From Azorinus chamasolen (taxonomy: Eukaryota; Mollusca; Bivalvia; Cardiida; Solecurtidae): a stretch of DNA of 64,000 nt. The DNA lies in contig OY755252.1 in NCBI GenBank assembly GCA_963576725.1, forward strand, positions 41,805,552 through 41,869,551, written 5' to 3'. The translations under genes were made by a program, and so were the position numbers. Every line of letters starts with the position of its first letter. Within the stretch, counting starts at the first letter, position 1. Positions 30,701 to 37,837 of the stretch are shown here, one piece after another. The notes below the pieces were generated by a model that worked only from the letters and a program-made list of their open reading frames with translations, ran no database searches and was not told the DNA's origin.

Positions 30701-33700
30701 TTGAATCTCTTTCCACAAAGACTTCTGTGATGTACATTTTTCTGTCCACAGTACACACAGCCCTTTGAAGTTTTGCACTCCTTTGCAAAATGATTATCTT
30801 TAAGACACCTAAAACAGGAACCTTTGAGTCTTTGCTTTCTCTGCTCGATTGTTCTATACCTAGTACATTCATCGCTCCAGTGACTCTTTTCACAGTACCT
30901 GCACTTCCTGACAGCTTGTGACGGTGTGTTTCTTTTCTCCGGTGCAACCAAATTTGCAGCTGCTTTGTTAACATTGTCATAACTTCTAACACTGTCAAAA
31001 GGCCTTGTTTGTACTGGTTTGAAGGTTTCCTGTTTGTTCCACGAAGATTGTCTTGGCTCAACCGCTGATGGTTTACCGACCTTTTCCTTTGATACAATGT
31101 ATCTGCGCAGCAAATCGCATAGCCTTGTAACCCTCCACCTGGTAGTTGGCTCCTTTAGCATTTCAAGCTAAAGTCGCACATCACTCGGAAGTTTCCTTTG
31201 AATCATAGAAACAAACATTTTGATTGACGTTCTCTCCAAGAACTTCGAGACTTCTAAGATGGCGTTCTACTTTATCAAGAAAAAACCTCAAACTTTTCAT
31301 TGTGTTTTTTTGCCTGGTAATGTTGATTAGCTTGTTGTAACGAAGATCAACTATTTATCCCCCACCGCATAGCGGAGGGGGGTTATAGGAATGGCCTCCG
31401 TCTGTCCGTCCGTTTGTCCGTCTGTCTGTCTGTCCGTAACAATTTCGTGTCCGCTCCATATCTCCTATACCCCTTGAAGGATTTTCAAGAAACTTGCCTC
31501 AAATGTTAACCAAGTTGAGACGATGTGCAGAACATATGTGGCAGATATGTCGGCGCAAGGTCAAGGTCACATTTGAAGGTCAAGAGTTTTAACCTTCAAT
31601 TTCCATTGCATTTTTGTGTCCGCTCCATATCTTCTAAACCCTTTGAAGGATTCTCATAAAACTTGAGTCAAATGTTAACCAAATTAAGACGATGTGCAGA
31701 ACACATGTGGCAGTCATGTCGGCTCAAGTTCAAGGTCACATTTGAAGGTCAAGTGTTTAAACCTTCAGTTGCCATTACAGTTTCGTGTCCGCTCCATATC
31801 TTCTAAACCCTTTCAAGGATTTTCATAAAACTTGAGTCAAATATTAAATGAATTGAGACGATGTGCAGAACCCATGAGGCAGTCATGTTGGCTCAAGGTC
31901 AAGGTCACGTTTGAAGGTCAAGTGTTCTAACCTTTAATTTCGGTTACATTTTCGTGTCCGCTCCATATCTTCTAAAGCCTTTGAAGGATTTTCATAAACG
32001 TTTAGTTAAATGTTAGCTAAATTGAGACGATGTGCAGAACACATGTGCCAGTCATGTCGGCTCAAGGTCAAGGTCAAATTTGAAGATCAAGTGTTCTTAC
32101 CTTCAATTTCCATTATAGTTTCGTTATCTCCTATACCCCTTGAAGGATTTTCAAGAAACTTGCCTCAAATGTTAACCACGTTGAGACAATGTGCAGAACA
32201 TATGTGGCAGTCGTGTTGGCTCAAGGTCAAGGTCACATTTGAAGGCCAAGTGATTTAATTTTCAATTTCCATTACATTTCGTATCTGCTCCATATCTTCT
32301 AAACCATTTATAGGATTTTCATAAAACTTGAGTCAAATATTAACCGAATTGAGATGATGTGTAGAACACATGTGGCAGTCATGTCGGCTCAAGGTCAAGG
32401 TCACATTAGAAAGTCGTGTTCTTACCTTCAGTTTCGTGTCCGCTCCATATCTCCTATACCCCTTGAAGGATTTTCAAGAAACTTGAGTCAAATGTTAACC
32501 AAGTTGAGACGATGTGCAGAACATATGTGACAGATATGTCAGCTCAAGGTCAAGGTCACATTTGAAGGTCAAGTGTTTAAACCTTCAGTTGCCATTACAG
32601 TTTCGTGTCCTTTTCATATCTTCTAAATCCTTTGAAGGATTTTCATAAAACTTGAGTCAAATATTAAATGAATTGAGACGATGTGCAGAACCCATGCGGC
32701 AGTCATGTTGGCACAAGGTTAAGGTCACGTTTGAAGGTCAAGTGTTCTAACCTTTAATTTCGGTTACATTTTCGTGTCCGCTCCATATCTTCTAAAGCCT
32801 TTGAAGGATTTTCATAAAAGTTTAGTTAAATGTTAGCTAAATTGAGACGATGTGCAGAACACATGTGCCAGTCATGTCGGCTCAAGGTCAAGGTCATATT
32901 TGAAGATCAAGTGTTCTTACCTTCAATTTCCATTATAGTTTCATTATCTCCTATACCCCTTGAAGGATTTTCAAGAAACTTGCCTCAAATGTTAACCACG
33001 TTGAGACAATGTGCAGAACATATGTGGCAGTCATGTTGGCTCAAGGTCAAGGTCACATTTGAAGGCCAAGTGATTTAATCTTCAATTTCCATTACATTTC
33101 GTGTCTGCCTCATATCTTCTAAACCATTTGAAGGATTTTCATAAAACTTGAGTCAAATATTAACCGAATTGAGATGATGTGTAGAACACATGTGGCAGTC
33201 ATGTCGGCTCAAGGTCAAGGTCACATTTGAAAGTCATGTTCTTACCTTCAGTTTCCATTATATTTGTTTCCGCATCCTATTTTCTTAACAACTGGAAGGT
33301 ATCACCTCAAGGTCAATGTCTTAATTTAGGTGGCGGCGGTGGGGGATATAGCTGTCCTTTGGACTGCCTTGTTCCTGTTTGTCACCGAATCTGTCGTGTA
33401 ACAGACTCACTGCGACATAATAATTCTCATTGGACAATGAGAGACCAGCGATAGCTTCCTTTGCCTCTCCAGTTAACTTTCCTTTCAAATAGTTGAATTT
33501 ATCAACTGCCGACAGAGAGCTATTTTTGTGAACTGCTGCTTCAAACGAATCCCAGAATTCATACCACTGTATCTTATTTCTGTTGAAATGTATTGTCTCT
33601 ATCTTTGGTAGTTTCACATGATTTGATTTCTTGTCACTCTGCTTATCGAGGAAATCCTGTTGCAATTTCATGTGTATTGCATGTTGCTCTTCTTGTTGTG

Positions 33701-36502
33701 ACATGAAATCTTGTTGAAGCTTCATTTGTTGATGGAACATTTTCTGAAAGTTTTCAGTAACAGGCGACTCAACAAAGACTTGTTTCACCCTTCCCAGCAT
33801 GTTTGTCCTTTTCCTTTAACTCTTCATCTAATAATTTGAGCTTGTAACAGACTGAAAATGCTTTTTCAAAAAGAGAATCATCATCATTGATAATCTTTTG
33901 AATTAAATCACCTGCACACTGCTTCACGGCTCTATATTCTTTGGGTGACATGACTGACACATCCTCTTCCAGTATAATGATGCCATTCTCTATTTCCTTC
34001 CTTAACACATTGAATTTGTAGAATCTAGTTCGTACGCCTTTTGTATATTTTAAGTTGGAAGCCGCCATCTTGAGTTTAATATGTTCACTGTATTGCACTA
34101 TATTCTCTTTAGGCCTCTTTCCCAGGTTCCGGCACCAATTTATGTGGCAGAGTATATTTAAAGTTGCCCCCAAACTCCTGCCACATAGAAAATATTTTCT
34201 TCTTAACTTTTAACACACTTTTCCGAGGTGAAAAATAATCCATAAACCTTTTACACCTTTATTTTCCTTCACATAGCGTTTACTTATCACTGAAGCCGTT
34301 CACTATAAATCCACCTCATGAATAATTTCACTTCCAATATTGAACCCCGAGCCATCCAATCGTGGCTCTTAATATACTATGTAAGAATATTGAGCTCAAC
34401 GTGAAGCACGTGAAACATGCATAAAAGCATGCCACACGCTCAACACGTAACGGAGCACACTCCACAACATTTCTTGTCTTGCAGAGTTTTGCCCCTGTAA
34501 AAAAAATCTGTTACAAAAAATAAAAACATAGAAGAATGTTGTTTGTAGACTAGGGCAGTTTATTCCAATTTCCCTGATTGTATAATATTTTCTATTCAGT
34601 CATAATTGTCATTTGTGACTATTTTCAAAAAAAAAAATTAGCACTCCATGCCTCCTTAGCAGCCTCTATTTCAGATATCATATAGGAGATGTCAATAAAC
34701 CATGAGTGCCTGTGGCATTTATTGAAGCTTTCCTTTTCATCTTTCTGTATTGGGAGAAAGAGTTTCCCTTCATGCTGATGCATTTCAGTCTTTAACCCAT
34801 TCCATCATAGGCTTTTTTTAGATCCACTGATCCAACCACTTTGAATTAATCTACCGAAAAGGGCATTAACTAGAGAAAAGGAAAATTTTAAAATTTTGTT
34901 ATTTTTGTAGTTTGAAACCATTTTGATAAATAGAGCATTTGCTCCTATAAGAGCAAATGCTCTATTTATCACAATGGTTTCAATAGGTGAATTTTACAGA
35001 GGCGTATTTATGGAGGAAAGGGTTAAATTCATTGATTTAGTTTCTTTAGCAGGGAAATTAAGTTATCTAAACTGTATTAAGATTTTCATGTTTTTGATAT
35101 AACCAGGACAGTGGCATCTGTGTACCATGATACATTTCTTAACCGTTTCCCTGTTTAGTATTTATTCAGGATTCCAATACCTATTAAATACTGTTGGACA
35201 AAATTGTTATGATATAAAAATGGACAGTTGAATTTTCAACGATTTCAGAAACTACAGAAACAGATCGATCTTATTCGGTTTGCAAACAGAGCAGACTCAG
35301 ATGAGAAAGCTCCTGCAGGAGCTGTCTCATCTGGGTCTTCTCTGTTTGCCAATGTAGGAAAACACATATCCTTGAGGGAAAGGATTAATATGTCTGCATT
35401 TAGACATAACCATGTTGCTTTTACAGTATTTAGGTAATTGAACAATACCTAGCTAACTACTCTTGGAAGAAAAAAAGACACCCCTACTTTATTTCAAGCA
35501 AAGTAGAACCACCCACCTATACCCGGTATGTGTTGTAAACTCATCAGAAGGATTCCAAAAATGACTGTAAGAAATGTTTGTGGCAAGATTCGAATCATGG
35601 TGAGGCAGAGCTACAGATAAAGTGCGTACCCAAATATTAAAATCATCATTTCTCCACTAAACCCTATACTGTGACCACTCTTTAGAATTGTCTCGAAGAG
35701 ACGATTCTAAAGAGTGGTCACAGTATAGGGTTTGGTGGAGAAATAAAGAAGTTATTCTTGAAAATTATTTAATTTACGCATCATATCTGGAGTTCAGATG
35801 GTGAGGGAAAAGTGGTTGCCAGTCAGAAACCATGTACATGTAATACTTGGCCATGGCATCCCCTCAAGGCTATAGCCATCACATGTAAAGTAATGAGGGG
35901 GTATTAATTAGACATGCTTAAGTTCTTGTTTTTTATTTACAGGTAACACACAAGGTTGGCATGGCAATATGGATATTTTTATTGGTGTCCCAGTTCAGGT
36001 GTCACAGTTGGATTCTGAATCGCCTGATGGAAATGAGTCATCTTCAGATATAATAAAAGACAAACAACACAATAGAAACCAGGCCATTTCCCAGACAATT
36101 GTCTTTTCTTTCCTCATGAAGAAGAGCTGTCCAGAATGTAGCGGCTTTTTAGTTCCCTCAATTGTCATCACAAGCACAGATGCTATAATCTACTTTTATG
36201 ACTGTGAGAATGACATATTGCTTGAAAGTACCCCATTGTCGTTGTTTTTAACATCTCAAGAATTGGATTGGTCAACTGTGTTTGCATTGTGGCTAACAAT
36301 CAATTTCAGGTATTTTTGCTGTAAAACACCAAAGAAAGTCAAGGAATTACATTTTCAAGCTGACTTTTTGAAGTTTGTTGAACCGTTCTCTAAGATTTAT
36401 GAAGATGTCAAAATGGGCTGTGGATCGAGAGAACGTATACCCATATTGTTTGATCCTGGCAAGATGCGCGGTCTTTATACAATGGGAAGAGAGGATGACT
36501 GA
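18186..36502 (+). CDS. Unrecognised 364-residue protein, 3 exons, possible nuclease-like fold
   Basis: Join 18186-18531, 23099-23287, 35943-36502; all junctions GT-AG and phase 1, stop TGA at 36500. Exon 1 is helical and charged (basic [12 protein letters not shown] start). Exon 2 has a CLCCKKD Cys motif. Exon 3 has [16 protein letters not shown], a long acidic Ser-rich linker, then [19 protein letters not shown] and [21 protein letters not shown]. The strand pattern around the GNMDIFI Asp and the later 'VPSIVIT...YD' block resembles PD-(D/E)XK-like uncharacterised families that are expanded in bivalves, but I cannot confirm this. No signal peptide or membrane segment, so probably intracellular. 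Real exons are supported by three consistent splice junctions and an AATAAA at 36541. Confidence 0.7.
19921..20105. mobile_element. TTAA-ended MITE (GCATTTGCTCC hairpin), right end lost
   Basis: TTAACCGATTCCCGCATATA, GGCTATTTTTAGATCCAACC, then ATTGTGATAAATAAAGCATT with its complement. The axis is broken (GCTCCAATAGATGGAAC). The GGGAATGGGTTAA end is not found. Confidence 0.65.
20390..21610. repeat. Tandem-core array, about 150-bp unit, about 8 copies
   Basis: Phrases aactttaacattgctataac, ttggtatgcagatagcttgg and cctttcacttgatacaagga recur about every 150 bp, with ggtcaaggtcacta in each unit. Divergent copies toward 21.5 kb. Typical of the central repeats of bivalve pearl-like elements. Intron 1 of the unknown gene; no exon-like sequence. 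Confidence 0.75.
22150..22310. mobile_element. Small inverted-repeat element (GCAGAGTGATATTGGCCC type)
   Basis: Left arm GCAGAGTGATATTGGCCCGT is complementary, with mismatches, to GGGCGAATATCACTCTGCG at 22243-22268. The outer arms TATTGCACGGGTGACTAGG and CCTTAGTCTTCCGTGTAATA also pair. A related copy lies at 15295-15345 (CTAGGACCGCAGAGTGATAT). Confidence 0.6.
23099..23287 (+). CDS. Unknown gene exon 2
   Basis: Acceptor preceded by the pyrimidine run atctctttcag; donor gtaagt at 23288; phase 1 to 1. It reads [20 protein letters not shown] ... [16 protein letters not shown]. No stop in the frame that joins exon 1 to exon 3, which would be unlikely if the exon were spurious. Confidence 0.68.
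23358..24559 (+). repeat. Tandem-core element broken by the LTR retrotransposon
   Basis: Poly-C and (TCC)n tract at 23361-23485, then a terminal hairpin CCCCCAAAGCTAGGCTTTGG + CGGCATATA at 23778, a GTGTGCGTGTGCGTG stretch, and units of about 130 bp (GGAGCATATCTCCTATACCT, TGAGTTCATCTTGGGATGGC). A longer 240-bp block at about 24100-24300 is repeated at about 24340-24540. It stops mid-unit at ATCTCCTAT, exactly where the LTR begins. Confidence 0.7.
24560..24935 (-). repeat. 3' LTR of the BEL element with a 21-bp repeat array
   Basis: 24560-24882 matches 34143-34466 almost base for base (a few substitutions and 1-4-bp indels). Beyond 24882 the 21-bp unit CGTAACGGAGCACGCTCCACA continues for two full copies and one partial copy that the 5' LTR lacks. 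Either the LTR is truly longer and the 5' copy is clipped, or the unit expanded. Confidence 0.8.
25327..26259 (-). CDS. Retrotransposon accessory ORF: two C2H2 zinc fingers plus tandem SIM-like repeats
   Basis: 310 codons, same strand as pol, between integrase and 3' LTR, where an env-type ORF would lie. Finger 1: C4-x2-C7-x12-H20-x4-H25; finger 2: C33-x4-C38-x12-H51-x4-H56. Residues 60-165 are acidic and helical. Residues 170-222 hold four perfect-register 13-residue repeats DG(V/I)IVSSDAxEDD, and residues 253-262 add [11 protein letters not shown] hydrophobic V-I-V core followed by Ser-Ser and acids is the consensus of phosphorylation-enhanced SUMO-interacting motifs. No signal peptide or membrane span, so it is not an envelope. 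It probably acts in the nucleus or on nucleic acid; that is inference. It could also be a captured host gene. Confidence 0.8.
   Translation of the reverse strand: MFKCDTCEKQYKYRRNWKRHVKERHRLQGYWTCIVSNCNSRLIRRSYLMMHIHKQHNFLRQDARMFALRATRVSQTNREEGYYENVSSLDDDIFDILAEELEYNEAERDLCVLNFDTETYGYKCDEDNSVDVNIENSIQVFDGVKVTSSSVPDDGEHAASLTSARKDDYDGVIVSSDALEDDDGIIVSSDAPEDDDGVIVSSDASEDDDGVIVSSDAPEDDDGVSDVQNDKDNASDYYIPYENVSDADNVSDCIVISSDDHESSLERHTLRTEVEVFTCTLYQYNTYDGNTVLFCSLHMEQDFHIYTMNN
25594..25752 (-). repeat. 39-bp tandem coding repeat, four copies
   Basis: In-frame 39-bp units encode [13 protein letters not shown]. Units differ mainly at one codon (Leu, Pro, Ser, Pro) and by a few silent or conservative changes, so the protein repeat is conserved. 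Long open frames on the other phases and strand here are by-products of the repeat. Confidence 0.85.
26260..26757. other. BEL spacer between integrase and accessory ORF
   Basis: AT-rich, no ORF on the minus strand above 60 codons. Contains GCTCCGTTAGGAGAATAGTGAACGGAGTG-like sequence (26530-26562) that echoes the LTR 21-bp unit in both orientations. Could hold a subgenomic promoter or splice acceptor for the accessory ORF; none can be proven from sequence. Confidence 0.4.
26758..27750 (-). CDS. BEL integrase catalytic core and C-terminal domain
   Basis: 330 codons: [35 protein letters not shown] (second Asp of DDE), [20 protein letters not shown] (catalytic Glu), [29 protein letters not shown], and the C-terminal [20 protein letters not shown] domain. 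Intact over the whole core. The stop is followed by about 500 bp without ORF, then the accessory ORF. Confidence 0.88.
   Translation of the reverse strand: MWVCLFTCLATKALHLELVQDMSATTFLYCLRRVIATRGSPIEITSDNAKQFKLSSDTLKLVWQDIVHSEEVQNYVSCEGIKWSFIIELAPWMGGFYEHLVRLVKRALRKTIGRKHLTLDQIYTVLKEAEAVINSRPLVYVGDDIKSSITITPRHFTCLNPNTGIPDSEVDKSEDSDYNPYKSSAQQLLCVWKKGERLLNAFWQIWQNEYLLNLRERSQMKIKASRVVSHSFPCIGDVVLIKDDIPRGQWKMGKVLKLTVSQDGQVRSAEIATSTGNMLRRPLNLLFPIETAEHHPVEQSTSTPEGNDLQDMFSLVCVLFFVAVGSHNAR
27723..28040 (-). pseudogene. BEL integrase zinc-binding region
   Basis: [20 protein letters not shown] (H..H side) and [20 protein letters not shown] (C..C side) make the HHCC integrase N-terminal domain. It continues in a different frame in the integrase core at 27750. 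Confidence 0.8.
28263..29021 (-). CDS. BEL RNase H and connection region
   Basis: 252 codons. [19 protein letters not shown] gives the first catalytic Asp; [20 protein letters not shown] is the block that normally reads PRLELxA, so the catalytic Glu is Gly (residue 81, near 28780); [14 protein letters not shown] gives the next Asp; then [20 protein letters not shown] and [10 protein letters not shown], both BEL hallmarks. One base change (GAG/GAA to GGA) explains the loss. Confidence 0.85.
   Translation of the reverse strand: MRIKDDMKVINSVDLPRCVSLPCDKRHIQYTLVCFCDASNKAYTASVYLVQVSELLSSKCDLIFSKCRLAQVKTMTVPRLGLMAVLIGVRCIKYVVSQMKLSFVNVVLFSDSQCVLQWISSKKSQSVFIENRLKEVRSDDVTFGYVNASENPADVASRGCSLQILKEHSLWWHGPSWMQLPYGKWPINKHDIITDNDSEPEAGNIRQIEKLDNCETAMTSKSNDHELKMLQPPFDINANNYSSIKRLYRVTA
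29018..29260 (-). pseudogene. BEL reverse transcriptase, YMDN segment
   Basis: Reads [20 protein letters not shown], then [24 protein letters not shown]. This aligns to the YxDD catalytic block of BEL RTs; the second Asp is Asn here, a variant I believe some BEL/Pao elements have, so it need not be damage. Confidence 0.78.
29262..29788 (-). pseudogene. BEL reverse transcriptase, N-terminal half, two frames
   Basis: 29788-29372: [66 protein letters not shown] (catalytic Asp in DIEKAFLQV) and RFLWFKDY. A one-frame break follows; 29371-29278 then reads [26 protein letters not shown], the RT block B'. No single ORF spans the domain. Confidence 0.85.
29734..31161 (-). CDS. BEL gag-pol: CCHC zinc knuckles and aspartic protease
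   Basis: 475 codons open. Zinc knuckles: [27 protein letters not shown] and [15 protein letters not shown] (residues about 87-150). Protease active site [16 protein letters not shown] (about residue 210), with LGWILSGRV downstream as the flap/second part. It ends in [15 protein letters not shown], where the RT continues in another frame near 29790. First Met is internal to gag. Confidence 0.85.
   Translation of the reverse strand: MLKEPTTRWRVTRLCDLLRRYIVSKEKVGKPSAVEPRQSSWNKQETFKPVQTRPFDSVRSYDNVNKAAANLVAPEKRNTPSQAVRKCRYCEKSHWSDECTRYRTIEQRKQRLKGSCFRCLKDNHFAKECKTSKGCVYCGQKNVHHRSLCGKRFNSIPTRESVHLSKEPFDEGAEKVSEEAGLLSYDETVLMQTATTEVKNSNVSSGEYLRLLLDSGSHRTYVTQALADRLGLKGKAEQTLHVTTFISEKAKVLKTQTTTMCLKLKNCKFMEITANVVLNISGTIHRYPAKISPKKLFHLTSSLKLADMIPTEKSDTLDLLVGNDYYLDIIQSDKIEMIPGLYLVSSRLGWILSGRVKTCETQREECDMNMLILTYGNGVIENNFLTSVDSVVPVKPDLESIWNIESIGITDNCDQTESERVIDIFRNTLKREDDRYYVTWPCREENPDLPENRGLAIGWLRSLVTLINSKSILRS
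31168..31345 (-). pseudogene. BEL gag segment after the insertion
   Basis: Minus frame reads [20 protein letters not shown] then [20 protein letters not shown], the conserved BEL gag segment that should directly follow the block ending DRFGDKQ. It loses frame near 31210. Confidence 0.7.
31355..33376 (+). repeat. Tandem-core 'pearl'-like element inserted in BEL gag
   Basis: Starts with the hairpin CCCCCACCGCATAGCGGAGG + GGGGTTATAGG, then a (TCYG)n stretch (CGTCTGTCCGTCCGTTTGTC). About 11 units of roughly 160 bp follow, each with CCGCTCCATATCTTCTAAAC, GAGACGATGTGCAGAACA and GGCTCAAGGTCAAGGTCAC. Ends GGCGGCGGTGGGGGATATAG + CTGTCCTTTGGAC hairpin. The interruption of gag shows it arrived after (or with) the BEL copy. 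An 820-bp block (about 31.8-32.6 kb) is repeated almost unchanged at about 32.6-33.4 kb. Confidence 0.85.
33380..33800 (-). pseudogene. BEL gag middle part, split by insertion
   Basis: Contains [19 protein letters not shown] (coiled coil), then the BEL gag signature [20 protein letters not shown] / [11 protein letters not shown] / [20 protein letters not shown]. It breaks off after [10 protein letters not shown], where the tandem-core element begins. The expected continuation [13 protein letters not shown]... is found at 31345 and below. Confidence 0.82.
33769..34068 (-). pseudogene. BEL gag N-terminal part
   Basis: From an ATG at 34068: [20 protein letters not shown] and a helical segment to [13 protein letters not shown]. 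The frame is lost near 33795, where gag continues in another frame. Upstream codons of the same ORF run into the LTR/PBS and are not coding. Confidence 0.7.
34122..34140 (-). promoter_or_regulatory. Primer binding site of the BEL element
   Basis: TTGGTGCCGGAACCTGGG on the minus strand, beginning a few bases inside the 5' LTR. The TGGTGCC(G)RAACC pattern is complementary to a tRNA 3' end as used by BEL/Pao elements; the exact tRNA cannot be named. Confidence 0.6.
34143..34466 (-). repeat. 5' LTR of the BEL element
   Basis: Minus-strand 5' TGTGGAGTGTGCTCCGTTAC ... TTTAAATATACTCTGCCACA 3'. High similarity to the 3' LTR indicates a rather recent insertion in spite of the coding damage. The flank at 34467 (ACATTTCTTGTCTTGCAG) has no counterpart on the other side. 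Confidence 0.85.
34792..35026. mobile_element. TTAA-ended MITE, GCATTTGCTCC hairpin
   Basis: TTAACCCATTCCATCATAGG ... GGAGGAAAGGGTTAA. Stem TTTGATAAATAGAGCATTTG, axis GCTCCTATAAGAGC. Right TIR differs from left (CTCCATAAATA type), so it is a hybrid of two end types. Confidence 0.78.
35139..35388. mobile_element. TTAA-ended MITE, GCAAACAGAGCAGAC hairpin
   Basis: TTAACCGTTTCCCTGTTTAG ... TGAGGGAAAGGATTAA. Hairpin TTTGCAAACAGAGCAGACTC / GGGTCTTCTCTGTTTGCC around CTCCTGCAGGAG. Confidence 0.75.
35606..35796. mobile_element. CAGAGCT-end palindromic MITE
   Basis: CAGAGCTACAGATAAAGTGC left end; right end degraded (ATCTGGAGTTCAGATG). Perfect stem AACCCTATACTGTGACCACT with its complement around CTCGAAGAGACG. 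Confidence 0.75.
35943..36502 (+). CDS. Unknown gene exon 3 with stop
   Basis: Acceptor tttatttacag; 560 nt open to TGA. Contains [19 protein letters not shown], an acidic linker, [21 protein letters not shown] (CxxC) and [14 protein letters not shown]. The C-terminus is [10 protein letters not shown]. The exon lies about 1.5 kb beyond the retrotransposon in the preceding intron. Confidence 0.75.
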
Positions 36503-36540
36503 TTGAATACAAACAAGCCTGTATGAATTTAAATAGATCA

Positions 36541-36546
36541 AATAAA
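36541..36546 (+). promoter_or_regulatory. Polyadenylation signal AATAAA
   Basis: Canonical AATAAA 39 bp after the stop codon of the unknown gene, with T-rich sequence following at 36570-36600. Confidence 0.55.
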
Positions 36547-36609
36547 TGTAAACAGCATTGCAAATCAGAATATTGTATTTACATTGTATTTTAAATATTC
36601 AGACACATA

Positions 36610-36866
36610 TTAACCCTTTATTCCACGAATATTCATGTAAGAATTAATGACATCCTGAATAGTAATTACATGTAGATTAATTTTTAAAATAGCACATGGA
36701 CACAGACATTTTGGCCAAGGTAGAAACTATAGAATCCTATCTATATTATATCATAAGCAAACAGGGCAGACCCTGACCAGACAGCTCCTGTAAGAGCCAT
36801 CTGATCTGAATCTACTCTGTTTGCAAATGCGTACAAAGTGTGCATATTTATGCAGTAAAGTATTAA
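36610..36866. mobile_element. TTAA-ended MITE, GCAAACAGGGCAGACC hairpin
   Basis: TTAACCCTTTATTCCACGAA ... ATGCAGTAAAGTATTAA. AGCAAACAGGGCAGACCCTG ... CTACTCTGTTTGCAAATGCG around CTCCTGTAAGAG. Lies just past the polyA site of the unknown gene. Confidence 0.75.
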
Positions 36867-37172
36867 GACTTGTGAGTTCTGTGGCGATTGTGTCACAACA
36901 ATTTACTTAAACCGCATCTCCTCTTAAAGACTGGAACCATTTCTGACTCAAGTTCGCAGAAATGGTCCTTGTGAGGTCTACTTTCATTTTAGGTCAAATA
37001 ATTGAAATAGTTGCCATGGCAACTTAAATGGGAATTTTAGCCTATCTTCTTAACTGTCACGACTGGGCTGATTTCATTGGAGTTAGGCAGTCATGATCCT
37101 TAGTTGACCCTCTACTAAATTATTGATATCTGAAAAAATATGGCCAACAGGGGCGGGGCTAGATTTCCATAA

Positions 37173-37453
37173 TACAGTTGAACTTCGATATCTCGAACTC
37201 TGATAACTCAAACTTTAAGATAACTCGAACTAAATGTTCAGTCTTTCCAAATCTTGCAATACATGTGACAGCTTAATGAAGGTCTTAAGTAATGCTGAAA
37301 GCTCCTATAGGAGCTTTTAGCATTACTTCAGACCTGCATTGAGCTGTGAACTTACAAAATTATCCAGATCAGAAATCAGATAACCCGAACTTCTGTTATC
37401 TCGAACTTATTTGTAGGGTTCCTTGAAGTTCGAGATATCGAAGTTTAACTGTA
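37173..37453. mobile_element. TA-flanked MITE with CAGTTGAACTTCGATATC ends
   Basis: TA + CAGTTGAACTTCGATATCTC ... GAGATATCGAAGTTTAACTG + TA, a pogo-like end different from the CAGTAAAACCTCTC type. Interior arms GGTCTTAAGTAATGCTGAAA meet at GCTCCTATAGGAGC, the same axis as the other families. Confidence 0.82.
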
Positions 37454-37599
37454 TTACAATATAGAAAACCCACTGGCACTAGATCAAAAAATACTATAGA
37501 TTATTTATAATGCATAGTGTATAACTGTACTAGGTGCTATGAATAATTTATAGTCTGTTGGATCTAGTGCCAGTGAGTCATCTGGAAAGGCCCCCCCTC

Positions 37600-37815
37600 A
37601 CTGAGTCATTTGGAAAGTTAATCGCTTAGCCCCTCACTGCTTTGGGTTCGAATCCTGGTCTGGGCATTTGGATTTTTCATGTGAGGAAGCCATCCAGCTG
37701 GCTTGTGGTAGGTCGGTGAATCTACCCCGATGTTCTTCTGTGCATGAAACAATGCAATTTGTTCCATGCACGGAATAACCTTTGGGGTCTTCCTCCACCT
37801 GTAATTAGCTGGACG
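37600..37815 (+). mobile_element. Degenerate SINE with tRNA-type head and bivalve core
   Basis: A box B-like GGGTTCGAATCCTGG at 37642, followed by AGCTGGCTTGTGGTAGGTCG, TCTACCCCGATGTTC, CATGAAACAATGCAA and GGGGTCTTCCTCCACC, a core I recognise from SINEs of bivalves (RUDI/Meta-type), which I cannot check here. The box A half is not clear. Confidence 0.6.
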
Positions 37816-37837
37816 TTGTGATATGACTGAACTACTG

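Larger units (their letters stand above)
24560..34466 (-). mobile_element. BEL/Pao LTR retrotransposon, antisense in intron 2 of the unknown gene
   Basis: Two near-identical LTRs (34143-34466 is 5', 24560-24882 or longer is 3') start TGTGGAGTG and end CCACA on the minus strand. The primer binding site TTGGTGCCGGAACCTGGG follows the 5' LTR by a few bases. The coding order gag-protease-RT-RNaseH-integrase with protease and RT upstream of integrase, and the gag signature [20 protein letters not shown], are BEL/Pao features. Several frameshifts (near 33795, 31170, 29790 and 29370) make it inactive as it stands. A 2-kb tandem-core element (31355-33376) sits inside gag. No 5-bp target duplication is visible: left flank CCTAT, right flank ACATT. 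Confidence 0.9.

Noticed and set aside
32010..33078. Repeated ORF ([12 protein letters not shown]...) occurring twice, looking like a gene pair
   Set aside because: It lies wholly in the 160-bp tandem-core repeat; the ORF copies differ only as the repeat does and have no domain.
24555..34471. 5-bp target-site duplication of the BEL element
   Set aside because: Left CCTAT and right ACATT do not match, so no duplication is claimed.
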